A program made the position numbers and the translations under genes. A stretch of DNA of 64,000 nucleotides from Methylomagnum ishizawai. Lineage in GTDB: Bacteria; Pseudomonadota; Gammaproteobacteria; Methylococcales; Methylococcaceae. The notes beneath the pieces were generated by a model. The model searched no databases. It worked only from the letters and a program-made list of their open reading frames with translations, and was not told the DNA's origin. Below are positions 8,539 through 17,123 of the stretch, piece by piece (within the stretch, counting starts at the first letter, position 1; each line of letters opens with the position of its first letter). The DNA lies in NCBI RefSeq assembly GCF_019670005.1, contig NZ_AP019783.1, positions 2,940,150 through 3,004,149 of the forward strand. The letters are read 5' to 3'.

Positions 8539-8967
8539 TTACAAGCCGGGTACGGGTATTTCGGTCAGCCAGTTCTCCACCACCAACCCCGGCACCCTAC
8601 GGAAATGCCGCTCGTTGTTGGTCACGACCACCGCGTCCAAGCTCAGGGCGTGCGCCGCGATCATCATGTCCATGGCCCCGATGGGCGTACCGGCGGCTTC
8701 CAACTGGGTCCGCAACTCGGCATAGCGCTCGGCGGCGGCGCGGTTCCAATCCAGGATGCCCAGGTGGCGCACAAAATTTTCGACCACCCCGCGGTTGACC
8801 TTGGCGCTGGAAGAACGCCGCACGCCATATAGCAACTCGGCATAGGTCACGATGGAAATGACCTGCTGGTCCAAAGGCACCGAGTTCATGCGCTGCCGGG
8901 CTTCGGGCGGCTTGTTCCTGATGACGAACGAACAGGTATCCGTGTCGAGGATGTAGAGCTTCGGCAT
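8539..8967 (-). CDS. vapC: VapC-type PIN-domain toxin
   Basis: A 142-residue PIN-domain protein of VapC size. The acidic active-site residues are visible: Asp8 in YILDTDTC, Glu in TYAELLYG, Asp in GAMDMMIAAHAL, and the C-terminal TNNERHF segment. VapC enzymes are Mg-dependent RNases; several cut initiator tRNA in the anticodon loop. The gene overlaps the antitoxin stop by one base, the usual toxin-after-antitoxin order, so translation is probably coupled. It lies between the HEPN-type gene and rtcR, making the rtc island a cluster of candidate RNA-damage and RNA-repair functions. Confidence 0.9.
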   Translation of the reverse strand: MPKLYILDTDTCSFVIRNKPPEARQRMNSVPLDQQVISIVTYAELLYGVRRSSSAKVNRGVVENFVRHLGILDWNRAAAERYAELRTQLEAAGTPIGAMDMMIAAHALSLDAVVVTNNERHFRRVPGLVVENWLTEIPVPGL

Positions 8968-9203
8968 CAGAACAACTCCCGCTCCTGGGGCGGCAAGTCT
9001 TCCCGCTCCGCCATGAAATCCGCCGTAACCCGGTCGGGATCATCGAAAAAATCGTCCCAGGATTCCGGTTTGGGCGACAGGATCACCTTGTCGCCCTCCT
9101 TGCGGATGAACACTTCCTTGCCCTCGAAGCGGAATTCGGTGGGCAGGCGCACGGCTTGGCTGGAACCGTTCTTAAAAAGCTTGGCGACCCGCGTTTCATA
9201 CAT
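8967..9203 (-). CDS. vapB: VapB-type antitoxin (AbrB fold)
   Basis: A 78-residue antitoxin with an N-terminal SpoVT/AbrB DNA-binding domain: [16 protein letters not shown], then [17 protein letters not shown]. The C-terminal tail is acidic and contains the [15 protein letters not shown] stretch expected to wrap the toxin. It should neutralise the adjacent VapC and repress its own promoter. Direct repeats that fit an operator lie 22 bases upstream of the start. Stop codon overlaps the toxin start. Confidence 0.9.
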   Translation of the reverse strand: MYETRVAKLFKNGSSQAVRLPTEFRFEGKEVFIRKEGDKVILSPKPESWDDFFDDPDRVTADFMAEREDLPPQERELF

Positions 9204-9224
9204 GATGGCGTCCTCCGTTGATGG

Positions 9225-9247
9225 GTATATACGCCAGTATATGCGCC
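9225..9247. promoter_or_regulatory. probable VapB operator, direct repeats
   Basis: GTATATACGCC (9225-9235) and GTATATGCGCC (9237-9247) are 11-base direct repeats with one mismatch and a 12-base period. They lie just upstream of vapB and are close to the size expected for one AbrB-type antitoxin-toxin complex contact per helical turn. Autoregulation by VapBC is general knowledge for the family; this site is inferred. Confidence 0.45.
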
Positions 9248-9463
9248 CCTCTGGTTTCGTAAAAAGCAGTACGACAACGGCGGCCCCGCGCTTTGGAACA
9301 ACTGTGGATTCGCCATGGCGTTCATCTCGTGATCGTTGCGGTTACGGCTGAACCATTGCAGCCGCCGTGCCAGGGTTTACGCCATTGCTCCAACCCATTG
9401 ATTTATCTGATCTGCAATCTGTTTCAGGGTCGATAAGCACTCCATCGGCTTGGCGCGTGGTCC

Positions 9464-9506
9464 GGGAATTTTTATACTCAAGGCTAAATCCTTAGCGAAA
9501 ATTCCC
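9464..9506 (+). promoter_or_regulatory. nested inverted repeats abutting the rtcR start
   Basis: GGGAATTTT (9464-9472) and AAAATTCCC (9498-9506) are perfect 9-bp arms whose right arm ends exactly before the rtcR ATG. Inside lies a second perfect hairpin, GCTAA-ATCC-TTAGC. No Shine-Dalgarno sequence is seen at the normal distance; the nearest AAGG is about 24 bases upstream and inside the structure. The element could be an operator for autorepression or an RNA structure limiting translation of rtcR. Confidence 0.5.
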
Positions 9507-11099
9507 ATGAAGAACCTTGTCGTCATCGGCTTCATCGGCACCCAGCTCGACGCGGGCAGGGCCGCCGGGCGCTGGGAAAGGTGGCGTCCCAGCGTGGCCC
9601 TGACCCAGCGCGAAGACTTGGAAGTCCACCGCTTCGAACTGCTCTACACGCCGCGGCACCTGTCCCTGGTCGAACAAATCGTGGCCGATATCGCCGCCGT
9701 TTCGCCGGAAACCCTGGTCCGGCCCGTGGCGCTGGACATCGCCGATCCTTGGGATTTCGGCGAGGTCTACGCGGCGCTGTTCGATTTCGCCAGCGGCTAC
9801 AGCTTCGATACCCAAGCCGAGGACTATTGGGTCCACATCACCACCGGCACCCATGTCGCCCAAATCTGCTTATTTCTAATGGCCGAAGCCCGCTACCTGC
9901 CCGGCCCCTTGCTGCAAACCTCCCCGCCCAAGCGCCAAGGCGTGGGCGAAGTCGGCGGCTATGCCCTGATCGACCTCGATCTTTCCAAATACGACGCCAT
10001 CGCCCAACGCTTCGCCCGCGCCCAGCAAGACGCCATCGCCCTGCTCAAATCCGGCATCGCCACCCGCAACCCGCAATTCAACCGGGTCATCACCGAGATC
10101 GAACAGGTGGCCGTGCGTTCCAAGGCACCGATCCTGTTGATGGGACCGACCGGCGCGGGCAAATCCTTCCTGGCGCGGCGGGTGTTCGAGTTGAAGAAGG
10201 CGCGGCGGCAGGTGGCGGGCGGTTTCGTCGAGGTGAATTGCGCCACCCTGCGCGGCGATGGCGCGGCCTCGGCCTTGTTCGGCCATGTCAAGGGCGCGTT
10301 CACCGGGGCGATGGCGGAACGCGGCGGCTTGTTGCGGGCGGCGGATGGCGGCGTGTTGTTCCTGGACGAAATCGGCGAACTGGGCCTGGACGAACAAGCC
10401 ATGCTGCTCAAGGCCATCGAGGACAAGACCTTCTATCCAGTGGGCGGGGACCGCGAAGTCGGCAGCGATTTCCAGTTGATCGCCGGGACCAACCGCGATT
10501 TGCGGCGGGAAGTGCTGGCCGGGCGGTTCCGGGAGGATTTGTTCGCCCGCATCAACCTGTGGACCTACGAACTACCCGGACTGGCCCAACGCCCCGAGGA
10601 TATCGAGCCGAATTTGGATTTCTTCCTGGCCCGGCATTCGGCGGAACTCGGCCACCGGGTGCGGTTCAGCGCCGAGGCCCGGCGCAAATACCTGGCGTTC
10701 GCGCAGTCGCCCGCCGCCAAGTGGCGCGGCAATTTCCGCGACCTGGGCGCTTCGGTGATGCGGCTGGCGACCCTGGCCGAGGGCGGGCGGATCGCCGAAA
10801 GCCTGGTGGAAACGGAAATCGCCCGGCTGCGGGCCTTGTGGGAGCCGGTGGCGGACGGGGGCCGGGCCGGGTGTTTGCTGACACCGGAAGCCTGGGCGGG
10901 ACTCGATTGGTTCGACCGGCTGCAACTGGAAGCGGTGATCGGCGTGTGCCGGGAAGCGGCCAGCCTGTCGGACGCGGGGCGGCGGCTGTTCGCCGTGTCC
11001 CGGAATCAACGCGCCAGCCCCAACGACGCCGACCGGCTGCGGAAATATCTGGCGCGGTTCGGGCTGGATTGGCAGGCGGTCAAGGCCGGGACCACGTGA
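9507..11099 (+). CDS. rtcR: RtcR, CARF-domain sigma54 activator of rtc genes
   Basis: The 530-residue protein matches RtcR length. The N-terminal about 180 residues form the CARF-type sensor domain (MKNLVVIGFIGTQLDAGRAA, DYWVHITTGTHVAQICLFLMAEARYLP), thought to sense RNA ends or cyclic-phosphate RNA. The AAA+ domain follows: Walker A GPTGAGKS near 213, the sigma54-contact loop GAFTGA near 262, Walker B VLFLDEIGEL. A long C-terminal region (about 420-530) is where the DNA-binding part should lie. I chose ATG 9507 because homologues begin MK-x-VV-x-GF; an in-frame upstream start at 9450 would add 19 residues overlapping the inverted repeat. It should switch on rtcB and rtcA when RNA is damaged. 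Confidence 0.95.
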   Translation: MKNLVVIGFIGTQLDAGRAAGRWERWRPSVALTQREDLEVHRFELLYTPRHLSLVEQIVADIAAVSPETLVRPVALDIADPWDFGEVYAALFDFASGYSFDTQAEDYWVHITTGTHVAQICLFLMAEARYLPGPLLQTSPPKRQGVGEVGGYALIDLDLSKYDAIAQRFARAQQDAIALLKSGIATRNPQFNRVITEIEQVAVRSKAPILLMGPTGAGKSFLARRVFELKKARRQVAGGFVEVNCATLRGDGAASALFGHVKGAFTGAMAERGGLLRAADGGVLFLDEIGELGLDEQAMLLKAIEDKTFYPVGGDREVGSDFQLIAGTNRDLRREVLAGRFREDLFARINLWTYELPGLAQRPEDIEPNLDFFLARHSAELGHRVRFSAEARRKYLAFAQSPAAKWRGNFRDLGASVMRLATLAEGGRIAESLVETEIARLRALWEPVADGGRAGCLLTPEAWAGLDWFDRLQLEAVIGVCREAASLSDAGRRLFAVSRNQRASPNDADRLRKYLARFGLDWQAVKAGTT

Positions 11100-11294
11100 G
11101 CGGGTGTCCGCCGGAGTCCAAAGCAAGCTTTGGGCTCCTGGCCAGGGGCGGCAAAAGGCTCCGCCACAAAATCATCCAGAAACCTTCATCCTGTTGTAAA
11201 ATCAACGCCTTGGACACAGGTGCCCAAACGCTTGTTTTCCATCGGTTGGCTGGCCGCGGACTCCCGTGCCGGTGGTCCGGCGCCCCAACCCAAG

Positions 11295-11324
11295 CCCCAT
11301 GTTAGCGATGACACGGGGTTTTTT
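11295..11324 (+). terminator. candidate terminator downstream of rtcR
   Basis: CCCCATGT and ACACGGGG pair (one A-C mismatch) around the loop TAGCGATG and are followed by TTTTTT. The site lies about 195 bases after the rtcR stop and 50 bases before the SEC-C gene. It could terminate rtcR transcription or attenuate transcription into the next gene. Confidence 0.6.
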
Positions 11325-11374
11325 ATGTCCGGCGGTTGCCGCCGCTTCCCCATCACGAGAACCCGACCCTATCC

Positions 11375-12007
11375 ATGACCACCATCGCTTCCATCGACGA
11401 ACTCGACCGCTTCCTCTCTTCCACCGCGATGCCGGAACACGGCCTGAACCTGCACGGACTCGACGGCCTGTGCGCCGCGCTGGCCCTCTCGCCCGAGCCC
11501 GTGCCGGCCGGGGAATGGCTGGCCTGGGCCTGGGACAGCGAGGCGGGCGCGCAGCGGCCTGGGTTCGCCGACGCCGAGCAGGAACAACGCCTCACCCGGC
11601 AAATCCTCACCCATTATGAGCGGGTCAAGGACGCCATCAAGGAACAACGCTTCGCGCCGCATCCCACCCCCGCCGACGGCGATGCGGTCCAAGACGCGCA
11701 GCGCTGGTGCCAGGGCTTCGTGACCGGCATGTCGCTGTCCCCCGACCCTTGGGACAAGCTCCTGGACCGCCACAGCGAAATGCTCTCGCCCATGCTGTTG
11801 CTGGGCACCGAGCGCGGCTGCAAAACCATCTCGCAGAGCGGCACCCGCTTCGAGGAAGTCGCCGCCGCCCTGCCCGCCGCGGTCGCCGCCCTCCACGCCC
11901 ATTTCGCCGCCCAAACCAGCCCGGTACGCAAAGCGGAAGGCAAGGTGGGCCGCAACGAAGCCTGTCCTTGCGGTTCCGGCAAGAAATACAAGAAGTGCTG
12001 CGGGTAA
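11375..12007 (+). CDS. UPF0149 (YecA-type) protein with SEC-C zinc motif
   Basis: A 210-residue protein. The first about 170 residues match the UPF0149/YecA helical family ([28 protein letters not shown], then [11 protein letters not shown]). It ends in a SEC-C zinc-binding motif, [19 protein letters not shown], the module also found at the C-terminus of SecA. Such proteins may associate with ribosomes, nascent chains or SecA; the exact role here is unknown. The ATG at 11375 is preferred because the upstream in-frame start at 11336 would add a proline- and histidine-rich segment unlike the family. Confidence 0.8.
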   Translation: MTTIASIDELDRFLSSTAMPEHGLNLHGLDGLCAALALSPEPVPAGEWLAWAWDSEAGAQRPGFADAEQEQRLTRQILTHYERVKDAIKEQRFAPHPTPADGDAVQDAQRWCQGFVTGMSLSPDPWDKLLDRHSEMLSPMLLLGTERGCKTISQSGTRFEEVAAALPAAVAALHAHFAAQTSPVRKAEGKVGRNEACPCGSGKKYKKCCG

Positions 12008-12706
12008 GGCTTTCCCAACCTTTCCAGTCCTTTCAAAAGCCTATGGAATCAATCACATAAATTTTCTGTGACCTCCTCAAGCTTGCCTAAACTTTCCCTA
12101 GAGCATTTTCATGTTGCTTGTACGGCATGAAAATGCTCTAGCACCATTGGTTACTAACTGAATTTGAAAACGCTGTAACTTAAACCGCGCTCCGTTCATA
12201 AAGCGTGCGAAAAAGTTTTCGTTCCGCCCCATACGTTCGATAAAAAGGGTTTCCAGCAGGCCGGCGAAACCAGCCCGAACCTGTCTTGCGCGTTCGCCAC
12301 TTTGGATGAAAACACGGGCCCGCTCCGGCGGTATCCGGGCTGATAAACCGTATAGCCACCATACCCACCTCCCACCGCCGAAGCTAGCCGACCAAAGCCG
12401 ATGGTTTCCAAGCTTCTGATCTTTGCCCATGTGGGGATATTCGCCGTCCGATAACGGTGGAACGGCCCAGGAGATAGCCAAGGAATACCCTAGGCCCAAG
12501 AAAAACCGGCGGTAGTGTTCAACAAGGAGCTGGCGATGCGGGCTGTGGGACGGACTCGGCCAGAATCGCGTCGGCTCCGCCAGTACAAAAGGAGAAGCGG
12601 TTCAAGCCGATATTCACGGGATGGCGCACCACCGGGTGCCGGATCGACCGTAAGGCGGGGGCGTGCGTCGCCTGGGATCGAGGCCCGGAAGCCGCGCCCT
12701 GCCCGT
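12008..12706. other. 700-base gap without a supported gene
   Basis: Long frames exist on both strands here, but none shows recognisable domains and their composition looks non-coding. The minus frame 12098-12499 ends inside a perfect inverted repeat and its protein has no family I recognise. The stretch may be a decayed insertion: it carries a 16-bp inverted repeat near its left end (12098-12141) and lacks gene structure otherwise. Confidence 0.4.
12098..12141. repeat. perfect 16-bp inverted repeat
   Basis: CTAGAGCATTTTCATG and its exact complement CATGAAAATGCTCTAG are separated by 12 bases. A hairpin this long is strong, but no T tract follows, so it is not a classic terminator. CTAGAGCATTTT-type ends occur in some insertion-sequence remnants, so this may be a scar of transposition or a structured RNA element. 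Confidence 0.5.
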
Positions 12707-12991
12707 CTAGACCGGCTTGCGGGTCGAAGGGTCGAAATGGAAACCGGCATAATACCGGCCTTTGTCGAGGCGCGTGAGCCGGGTCAAGGTAGCCCAGACT
12801 TCGAGGTCCAGGCTGGGCAGTTTCATCCGCACCACGCTGCCGGCCTCCAGCAGGGGATCACCGTTGAAATAACCGCCGCAACCATCCAAGGACAAATCCC
12901 GTACGCATAATTGCGGCGAGCCCCCCTGGCGGATGACCAAGGCGGTGGACCTGAAAGGCCGACGATAATGTTGTCTACGATTTGCATACAT
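12707..12991 (-). CDS. PilZ domain protein
   Basis: A 94-residue single-domain PilZ protein. The c-di-GMP binding signature is present: RRQHYRRPFR (RxxxR type) near the N-terminus and DLSLDGCGGYF (the D-x-S-x-x-G part), followed by beta strands ending in GRYYAGFHF. PilZ proteins read c-di-GMP to control motility, exopolysaccharide or other outputs. I chose the ATG at 12991, preceded by AAGGAGGG at a good distance, rather than a start 36 codons upstream. It is divergent from recB with no functional link visible. Confidence 0.85.
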   Translation of the reverse strand: MYANRRQHYRRPFRSTALVIRQGGSPQLCVRDLSLDGCGGYFNGDPLLEAGSVVRMKLPSLDLEVWATLTRLTRLDKGRYYAGFHFDPSTRKPV

Positions 12992-13141
12992 GGCACCCTC
13001 CTTTATAGCGATTTTATAATGATTATTGAGCGTCAGCGAGCAGTGCATCCCTGGATTGACTATAACCGCGCCCGATAAGGGTTTTAGGCAAGATTTCATG
13101 ATCCCAGGCTTATTTTAACGCATCCTCACTCGGACCCATAT

Positions 13142-16100
13142 ATGGCAATCTCGCCCAACCCTGAATTCAACGTCTACCAAGCCGAACTTTCCGGGCTGAC
13201 CCTGGTCGAGGCCAGCGCCGGTACCGGCAAAACCTGGACCATTTCCGGACTCTATACCCGCTTGATCCTGGACTCCGGCTTGAGCGTGGATCAAATCCTG
13301 GTCGTCACCTACACCAAAGCCGCCACCGCCGAGCTACAGGACCGTATCCGCAAACGTCTCAGGGACGTACTGGCAGCGTTGGAAACCGGCGATGCCAATG
13401 GCGACGAATTCTGCCGCGCCATGCTCGAACGCCACGCCCCGGCCCAGGAACTGGCGGTCCGGCGCTTGACCCGCGCCATCGGCGGTTTCGACCAGGCGGC
13501 GGTGTTCACCATCCATGGCTTCTGCCAGCGGCTCCTGAGCGAGAGCGCCTTCGAGTCAGGCAGCGATTTCGATTGCGAAATCCTGCCCAACGAAACCGAG
13601 TTGCTGCGCGAAATCGTCGATGATTTTTGGCGGTGCGAAGTCTATCCCGCCTCGGAAGCCTGGGCCGGGTTCCTGCTCGAACAAAAGCAATCGCCCGATC
13701 TCTGGCTGGGGGAAATCGCCGGGCATGTCGGCAAGCCCTTTTTGAAAGTGCTGGGCGCGGAGGAAATGGCCGATACGGCGGCGCTGGAAGCCGCCTTCCA
13801 CGCCGCCATGCGGCGGACCGCCCTGGCTTGGCATCGAGACCGGGCGGGCATTGCGGCGCTTTTGCTCGGCCATCGCGGCTTCAATGGCAAGAAGATCACC
13901 GCCGCCAAGCTCAAGCTGTGGCTGGCCGAGGCCGACGCCTATCTCGCGCCCTGGCCGCTGGACGGTATGGCGGGCCTCCCTAGCCTCGCCCTGCCCGAAG
14001 GCGTCGGCAAACTGGGCGCGGCCACGCTGGCGGCCTGCATGAACAAGGGCCATGAGCCGCCACAGCATCCGTTCTGCCAAGCTTGCCAAGATTTGCTGAA
14101 CACCGCCGAGCGTTTGCGTACCGCCTACACCACCCGGCTCATGGCGCTGAAACCGCGTTTGCTGCGCTACTGCGATGAAGAGTTGGAGCGGCGCAAGACC
14201 CTGGCCCGGCTGTTCTCCTACAACGATCTGCTGAACCGGCTGGCGACGGCGCTGGACGCCGAACAAGGCGAACGGCTGGCGGCGACCATCCGCCGCCGCT
14301 ACCAAGCCGCCCTGATCGACGAATTCCAGGACACCGACCCGGTGCAATACCGCATCTTCCGCCGGGTGTACGGCGATGGGGGCCAGCCGGTGTTCTTCGT
14401 GGGCGATCCCAAGCAGGCGATTTACGGTTTCCGGGGCGCGGACGTGTTCAGCTACCTGGAAGCGCGGCGGGCCGGCAACATCCGGCGCGGGACGCTGATG
14501 CACAACCAGCGCTCCGAACCGGGCTTGATCCGGGCGGTGAACGCCTTGTTCCTGGGCCGGGAGCGCCCGTTCCTGCTGGACGATATCCCCTACCCGGCGG
14601 TCGCGCCCGCCCACCGCGCCCGCGATCCGTTGCAGATCGCGGGCGATGGCGGCGAGCCCTTGCGCTTCCTGATGCTGCCCGCCGAGCAGGACGAGGACGG
14701 CGCGCCGGTCCCGCTGGGCAAGGGCGCCGCCGCCAGCCTCGCGGCGGAAGGCGCGGCCCACGCCATCGCCCGGCTCTTGCGCGGCGCGGCGGCGGGCCAC
14801 AACCGCCTGGGCGGACGCCCGCTCGACGGCGGCGATATCGCCGTCCTGGTGGCGACCCACCACCAAGCCCGCCAGGTCGAGGCGGCCCTGCGCCTGTGCG
14901 GCGTGCCCAGCGTGCGCCAAGGCCAGGACAATGTGTTCGAGAGCGGCGAAGCCTTGGAATTGGAGCGGGTGCTGCGCGCCATCGCGTCGCCGGGGCGCGA
15001 ATCCCTGATGAAAGCCGCCCTCGCCACCGAACTGATGGGCTATAGCGCCAACGCCATCCACCGGCTGCAACAGGACGAACCGGGCTGGGAAAAGCTGTTC
15101 GAGCGCTTCCAAACCTATCACCAGCTCTGGCTGCGCGAGGGTTTCATGCCCATGTTCCGGCGCTGGTTCGAGGAAGCCGGCGTGACCCGGAACCTCCCCG
15201 ACTACCGCGATGGCGAACGCCGTTTGACCAACCTCCTGCACCTCGCCGAATTGCTGCAAGTCGAAAGCCGCCGCAAAGCCGGGATCGATACCTTGTTGAC
15301 CTGGTTTGGCCATACCCTCCGCCAAGCCGCGAAGGCCGACGAAGCCGCCCAACTGCGCCTCGAAAGCGACGCCCAGCGGGTGAAGATCGTCACCGTCCAC
15401 ACCAGCAAGGGCTTGGAATATCCCATCGTGTTCTGTCCCTTCGCCTGGGATGGACGCTTGATGCAGCGCCTCGCCACAGCCATCCTGTTCCACGACGGCT
15501 GCGAGCCGGTGCTGGACCTGGGTTCGCCCCAAATCGAAACCCACCGCGCCCAGGCGGTGTTGGAGGAAATGTCGGAGAAGCTCCGGCTGTTGTACGTGGC
15601 CCTGACCCGCGCCATCTACCGCTGCTATGTGGTGTGGGGCGATGTGCGGAATGGCCGCGATCCGGGCGAAGGCTTGCATACCACCGCCCTGGGCTGGCTG
15701 TTGCACGGCAATCCCGAAATCGACGCCGCCGCCGATCCCGCCGCCGCGCTGGAACAACGGCTGGCGCAAGGCGGCCATCCCCTGATCCTCGGGGATGTGC
15801 AAGCGTTCGCGGCCAAGCTGGACGGCGGGGCCAGCGTGGACCCCCTGGATCGCGTCCCATCGAGCTATCGCGCCGCCGACATCGACCCGGCCCCGGAACT
15901 CGCGGCCCGTGGCTTTTCGCGCACAGGGCTCTATCCCAGTTGGCGCATGAGCAGCTTCACCGGGCTCGCCACCGGCCGCCACAGCGAAGACCCCGACTAC
16001 GACCTCTCCGCCGAACCCGACACCGAGGACGAGGAAGCGGCGGGCGATTCCATGTTCGCCTTTCCGCGCGGGGCCAAGGCCGGGACGTGTCTGCACGCCA

Positions 16101-16768
16101 TTTTGGAGGACTGGGACTTCACCCATCCCGACGGCGACAAGCTGGGCGAATTGGTGAAACGCAAGCTCAAGGCCCACGGCCTGGACGAAGCCTGGACCGC
16201 CACCGTCCGCAAGAACATCGAAACCCTGCTGGCGACCCCGCTCAACAAGGAAGGCGTGCTATTGGGCGCGATCCCGCCGGAAAAACGGCTGGTGGAAATG
16301 GAATTCACCTATACGATCCGGGGCGGCGCGGCGCGGCGCTTCCAACAACTGTTGGAAAACCCGGAACACGGCTGCGACCCGCGCTTCGCCCAGGCGGCGC
16401 GGCACCTCGATTTCAAGCATATCGAAGGCTATATGAAGGGCTTCATCGACCTGGTGTTCGAGGCGGGCGGGCGCTATTACCTGGCGGACTACAAATCCAA
16501 CTGGCTCGGCAACGCCTATGCCAAGTACGCCCCGGCCCGCTTGGGCGCGGCCATCGCCCGCGATCATTATTATCTGCAATACCTGATCTACACCGTGGCC
16601 CTGCACCGCTATCTGGGACAAAGGCTACCGGGCTACGACTATGGGCGGGATTTCGGCGGGGTGTTCTACCTGTTCCTGCGCGGCATCAAGCCGGGGCAGA
16701 AGACCGGGATTTACTGGGATAGGCCGGGATTGGCCTTGGTGGAGGGATTGAGCGGGGTGATCGGGTAG
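13142..16768 (+). CDS. recB: exodeoxyribonuclease V (RecBCD) beta subunit
   Basis: RecB is the 3'-to-5' helicase and nuclease subunit of RecBCD, which processes double-strand breaks and degrades foreign linear DNA. The 1208-residue protein has UvrD-type Walker A (EASAGTGKTWTI, residues 23-34), Walker B LIDEFQDTDPVQ near 392, VHTSKGLEYPIVF and LYVALTRAIYRC helicase motifs, and the C-terminal nuclease domain with GYMKGFIDLVFE and LADYKSNWLG near 1115 carrying the catalytic Asp and Lys. Slightly longer than E. coli RecB (1180). recC is not adjacent; recD lies 4.4 kb downstream on the other strand. Confidence 0.96.
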   Translation: MAISPNPEFNVYQAELSGLTLVEASAGTGKTWTISGLYTRLILDSGLSVDQILVVTYTKAATAELQDRIRKRLRDVLAALETGDANGDEFCRAMLERHAPAQELAVRRLTRAIGGFDQAAVFTIHGFCQRLLSESAFESGSDFDCEILPNETELLREIVDDFWRCEVYPASEAWAGFLLEQKQSPDLWLGEIAGHVGKPFLKVLGAEEMADTAALEAAFHAAMRRTALAWHRDRAGIAALLLGHRGFNGKKITAAKLKLWLAEADAYLAPWPLDGMAGLPSLALPEGVGKLGAATLAACMNKGHEPPQHPFCQACQDLLNTAERLRTAYTTRLMALKPRLLRYCDEELERRKTLARLFSYNDLLNRLATALDAEQGERLAATIRRRYQAALIDEFQDTDPVQYRIFRRVYGDGGQPVFFVGDPKQAIYGFRGADVFSYLEARRAGNIRRGTLMHNQRSEPGLIRAVNALFLGRERPFLLDDIPYPAVAPAHRARDPLQIAGDGGEPLRFLMLPAEQDEDGAPVPLGKGAAASLAAEGAAHAIARLLRGAAAGHNRLGGRPLDGGDIAVLVATHHQARQVEAALRLCGVPSVRQGQDNVFESGEALELERVLRAIASPGRESLMKAALATELMGYSANAIHRLQQDEPGWEKLFERFQTYHQLWLREGFMPMFRRWFEEAGVTRNLPDYRDGERRLTNLLHLAELLQVESRRKAGIDTLLTWFGHTLRQAAKADEAAQLRLESDAQRVKIVTVHTSKGLEYPIVFCPFAWDGRLMQRLATAILFHDGCEPVLDLGSPQIETHRAQAVLEEMSEKLRLLYVALTRAIYRCYVVWGDVRNGRDPGEGLHTTALGWLLHGNPEIDAAADPAAALEQRLAQGGHPLILGDVQAFAAKLDGGASVDPLDRVPSSYRAADIDPAPELAARGFSRTGLYPSWRMSSFTGLATGRHSEDPDYDLSAEPDTEDEEAAGDSMFAFPRGAKAGTCLHAILEDWDFTHPDGDKLGELVKRKLKAHGLDEAWTATVRKNIETLLATPLNKEGVLLGAIPPEKRLVEMEFTYTIRGGAARRFQQLLENPEHGCDPRFAQAARHLDFKHIEGYMKGFIDLVFEAGGRYYLADYKSNWLGNAYAKYAPARLGAAIARDHYYLQYLIYTVALHRYLGQRLPGYDYGRDFGGVFYLFLRGIKPGQKTGIYWDRPGLALVEGLSGVIG

Positions 16769-16848
16769 CAGGGGTGTCCGCTGATTTCCGCTGGTTCCCA
16801 AGCGGGGCTTGAGAGCCAGCGATCCCCGGCAGACTAAACTGAAAGGAT

Positions 16849-17073
16849 TTATCCCTCGAAATCCCCCTCCCCCATCAGATCGAACACCAAAGTCACCGTC
16901 TTGCCGGTCTTGGTGTTGGTGGCGGTGAAGGTGGCCGCGCCGCCCTCCATCCCCACGCTCTCGATCTCGACCGGCGGATCGTCGTATTCCTCTTCCGGGA
17001 TATCCAGTTCGTCCATCAAGGATTGGTTCTCCTCGGCGCTGAGTTCCATATTGCCATCGTCGTCGATACGCAT
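16849..17073 (-). CDS. small acidic protein, unknown
   Basis: A 74-residue strongly acidic protein (many Asp and Glu in the first 35 residues) ending in a beta-rich segment (GAATFTATNTKTGKTVTLVFDL). AAGGAGC precedes the ATG at good spacing, supporting real translation. I recognise no family. It is convergent with recB and lies upstream of the DUF882 gene on the same strand. Confidence 0.6.
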   Translation of the reverse strand: MRIDDDGNMELSAEENQSLMDELDIPEEEYDDPPVEIESVGMEGGAATFTATNTKTGKTVTLVFDLMGEGDFEG

Positions 17074-17123
17074 CGCTGCTGCTCCTTTGAATTCAAAAAA
17101 CCGAGGATCGGGACCGGCCGCGC

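Noticed and set aside
12098-12499. A 133-residue minus-strand protein
   Set aside because: It ends within the 16-bp inverted repeat, lacks a ribosome site and recognisable sequence, and looks like chance openness in GC-rich DNA.
13556-16177. An 873-residue minus-strand frame inside recB
   Set aside because: It is the antisense shadow of recB, rich in low-complexity Gly/Ala/Gln, with no domain.
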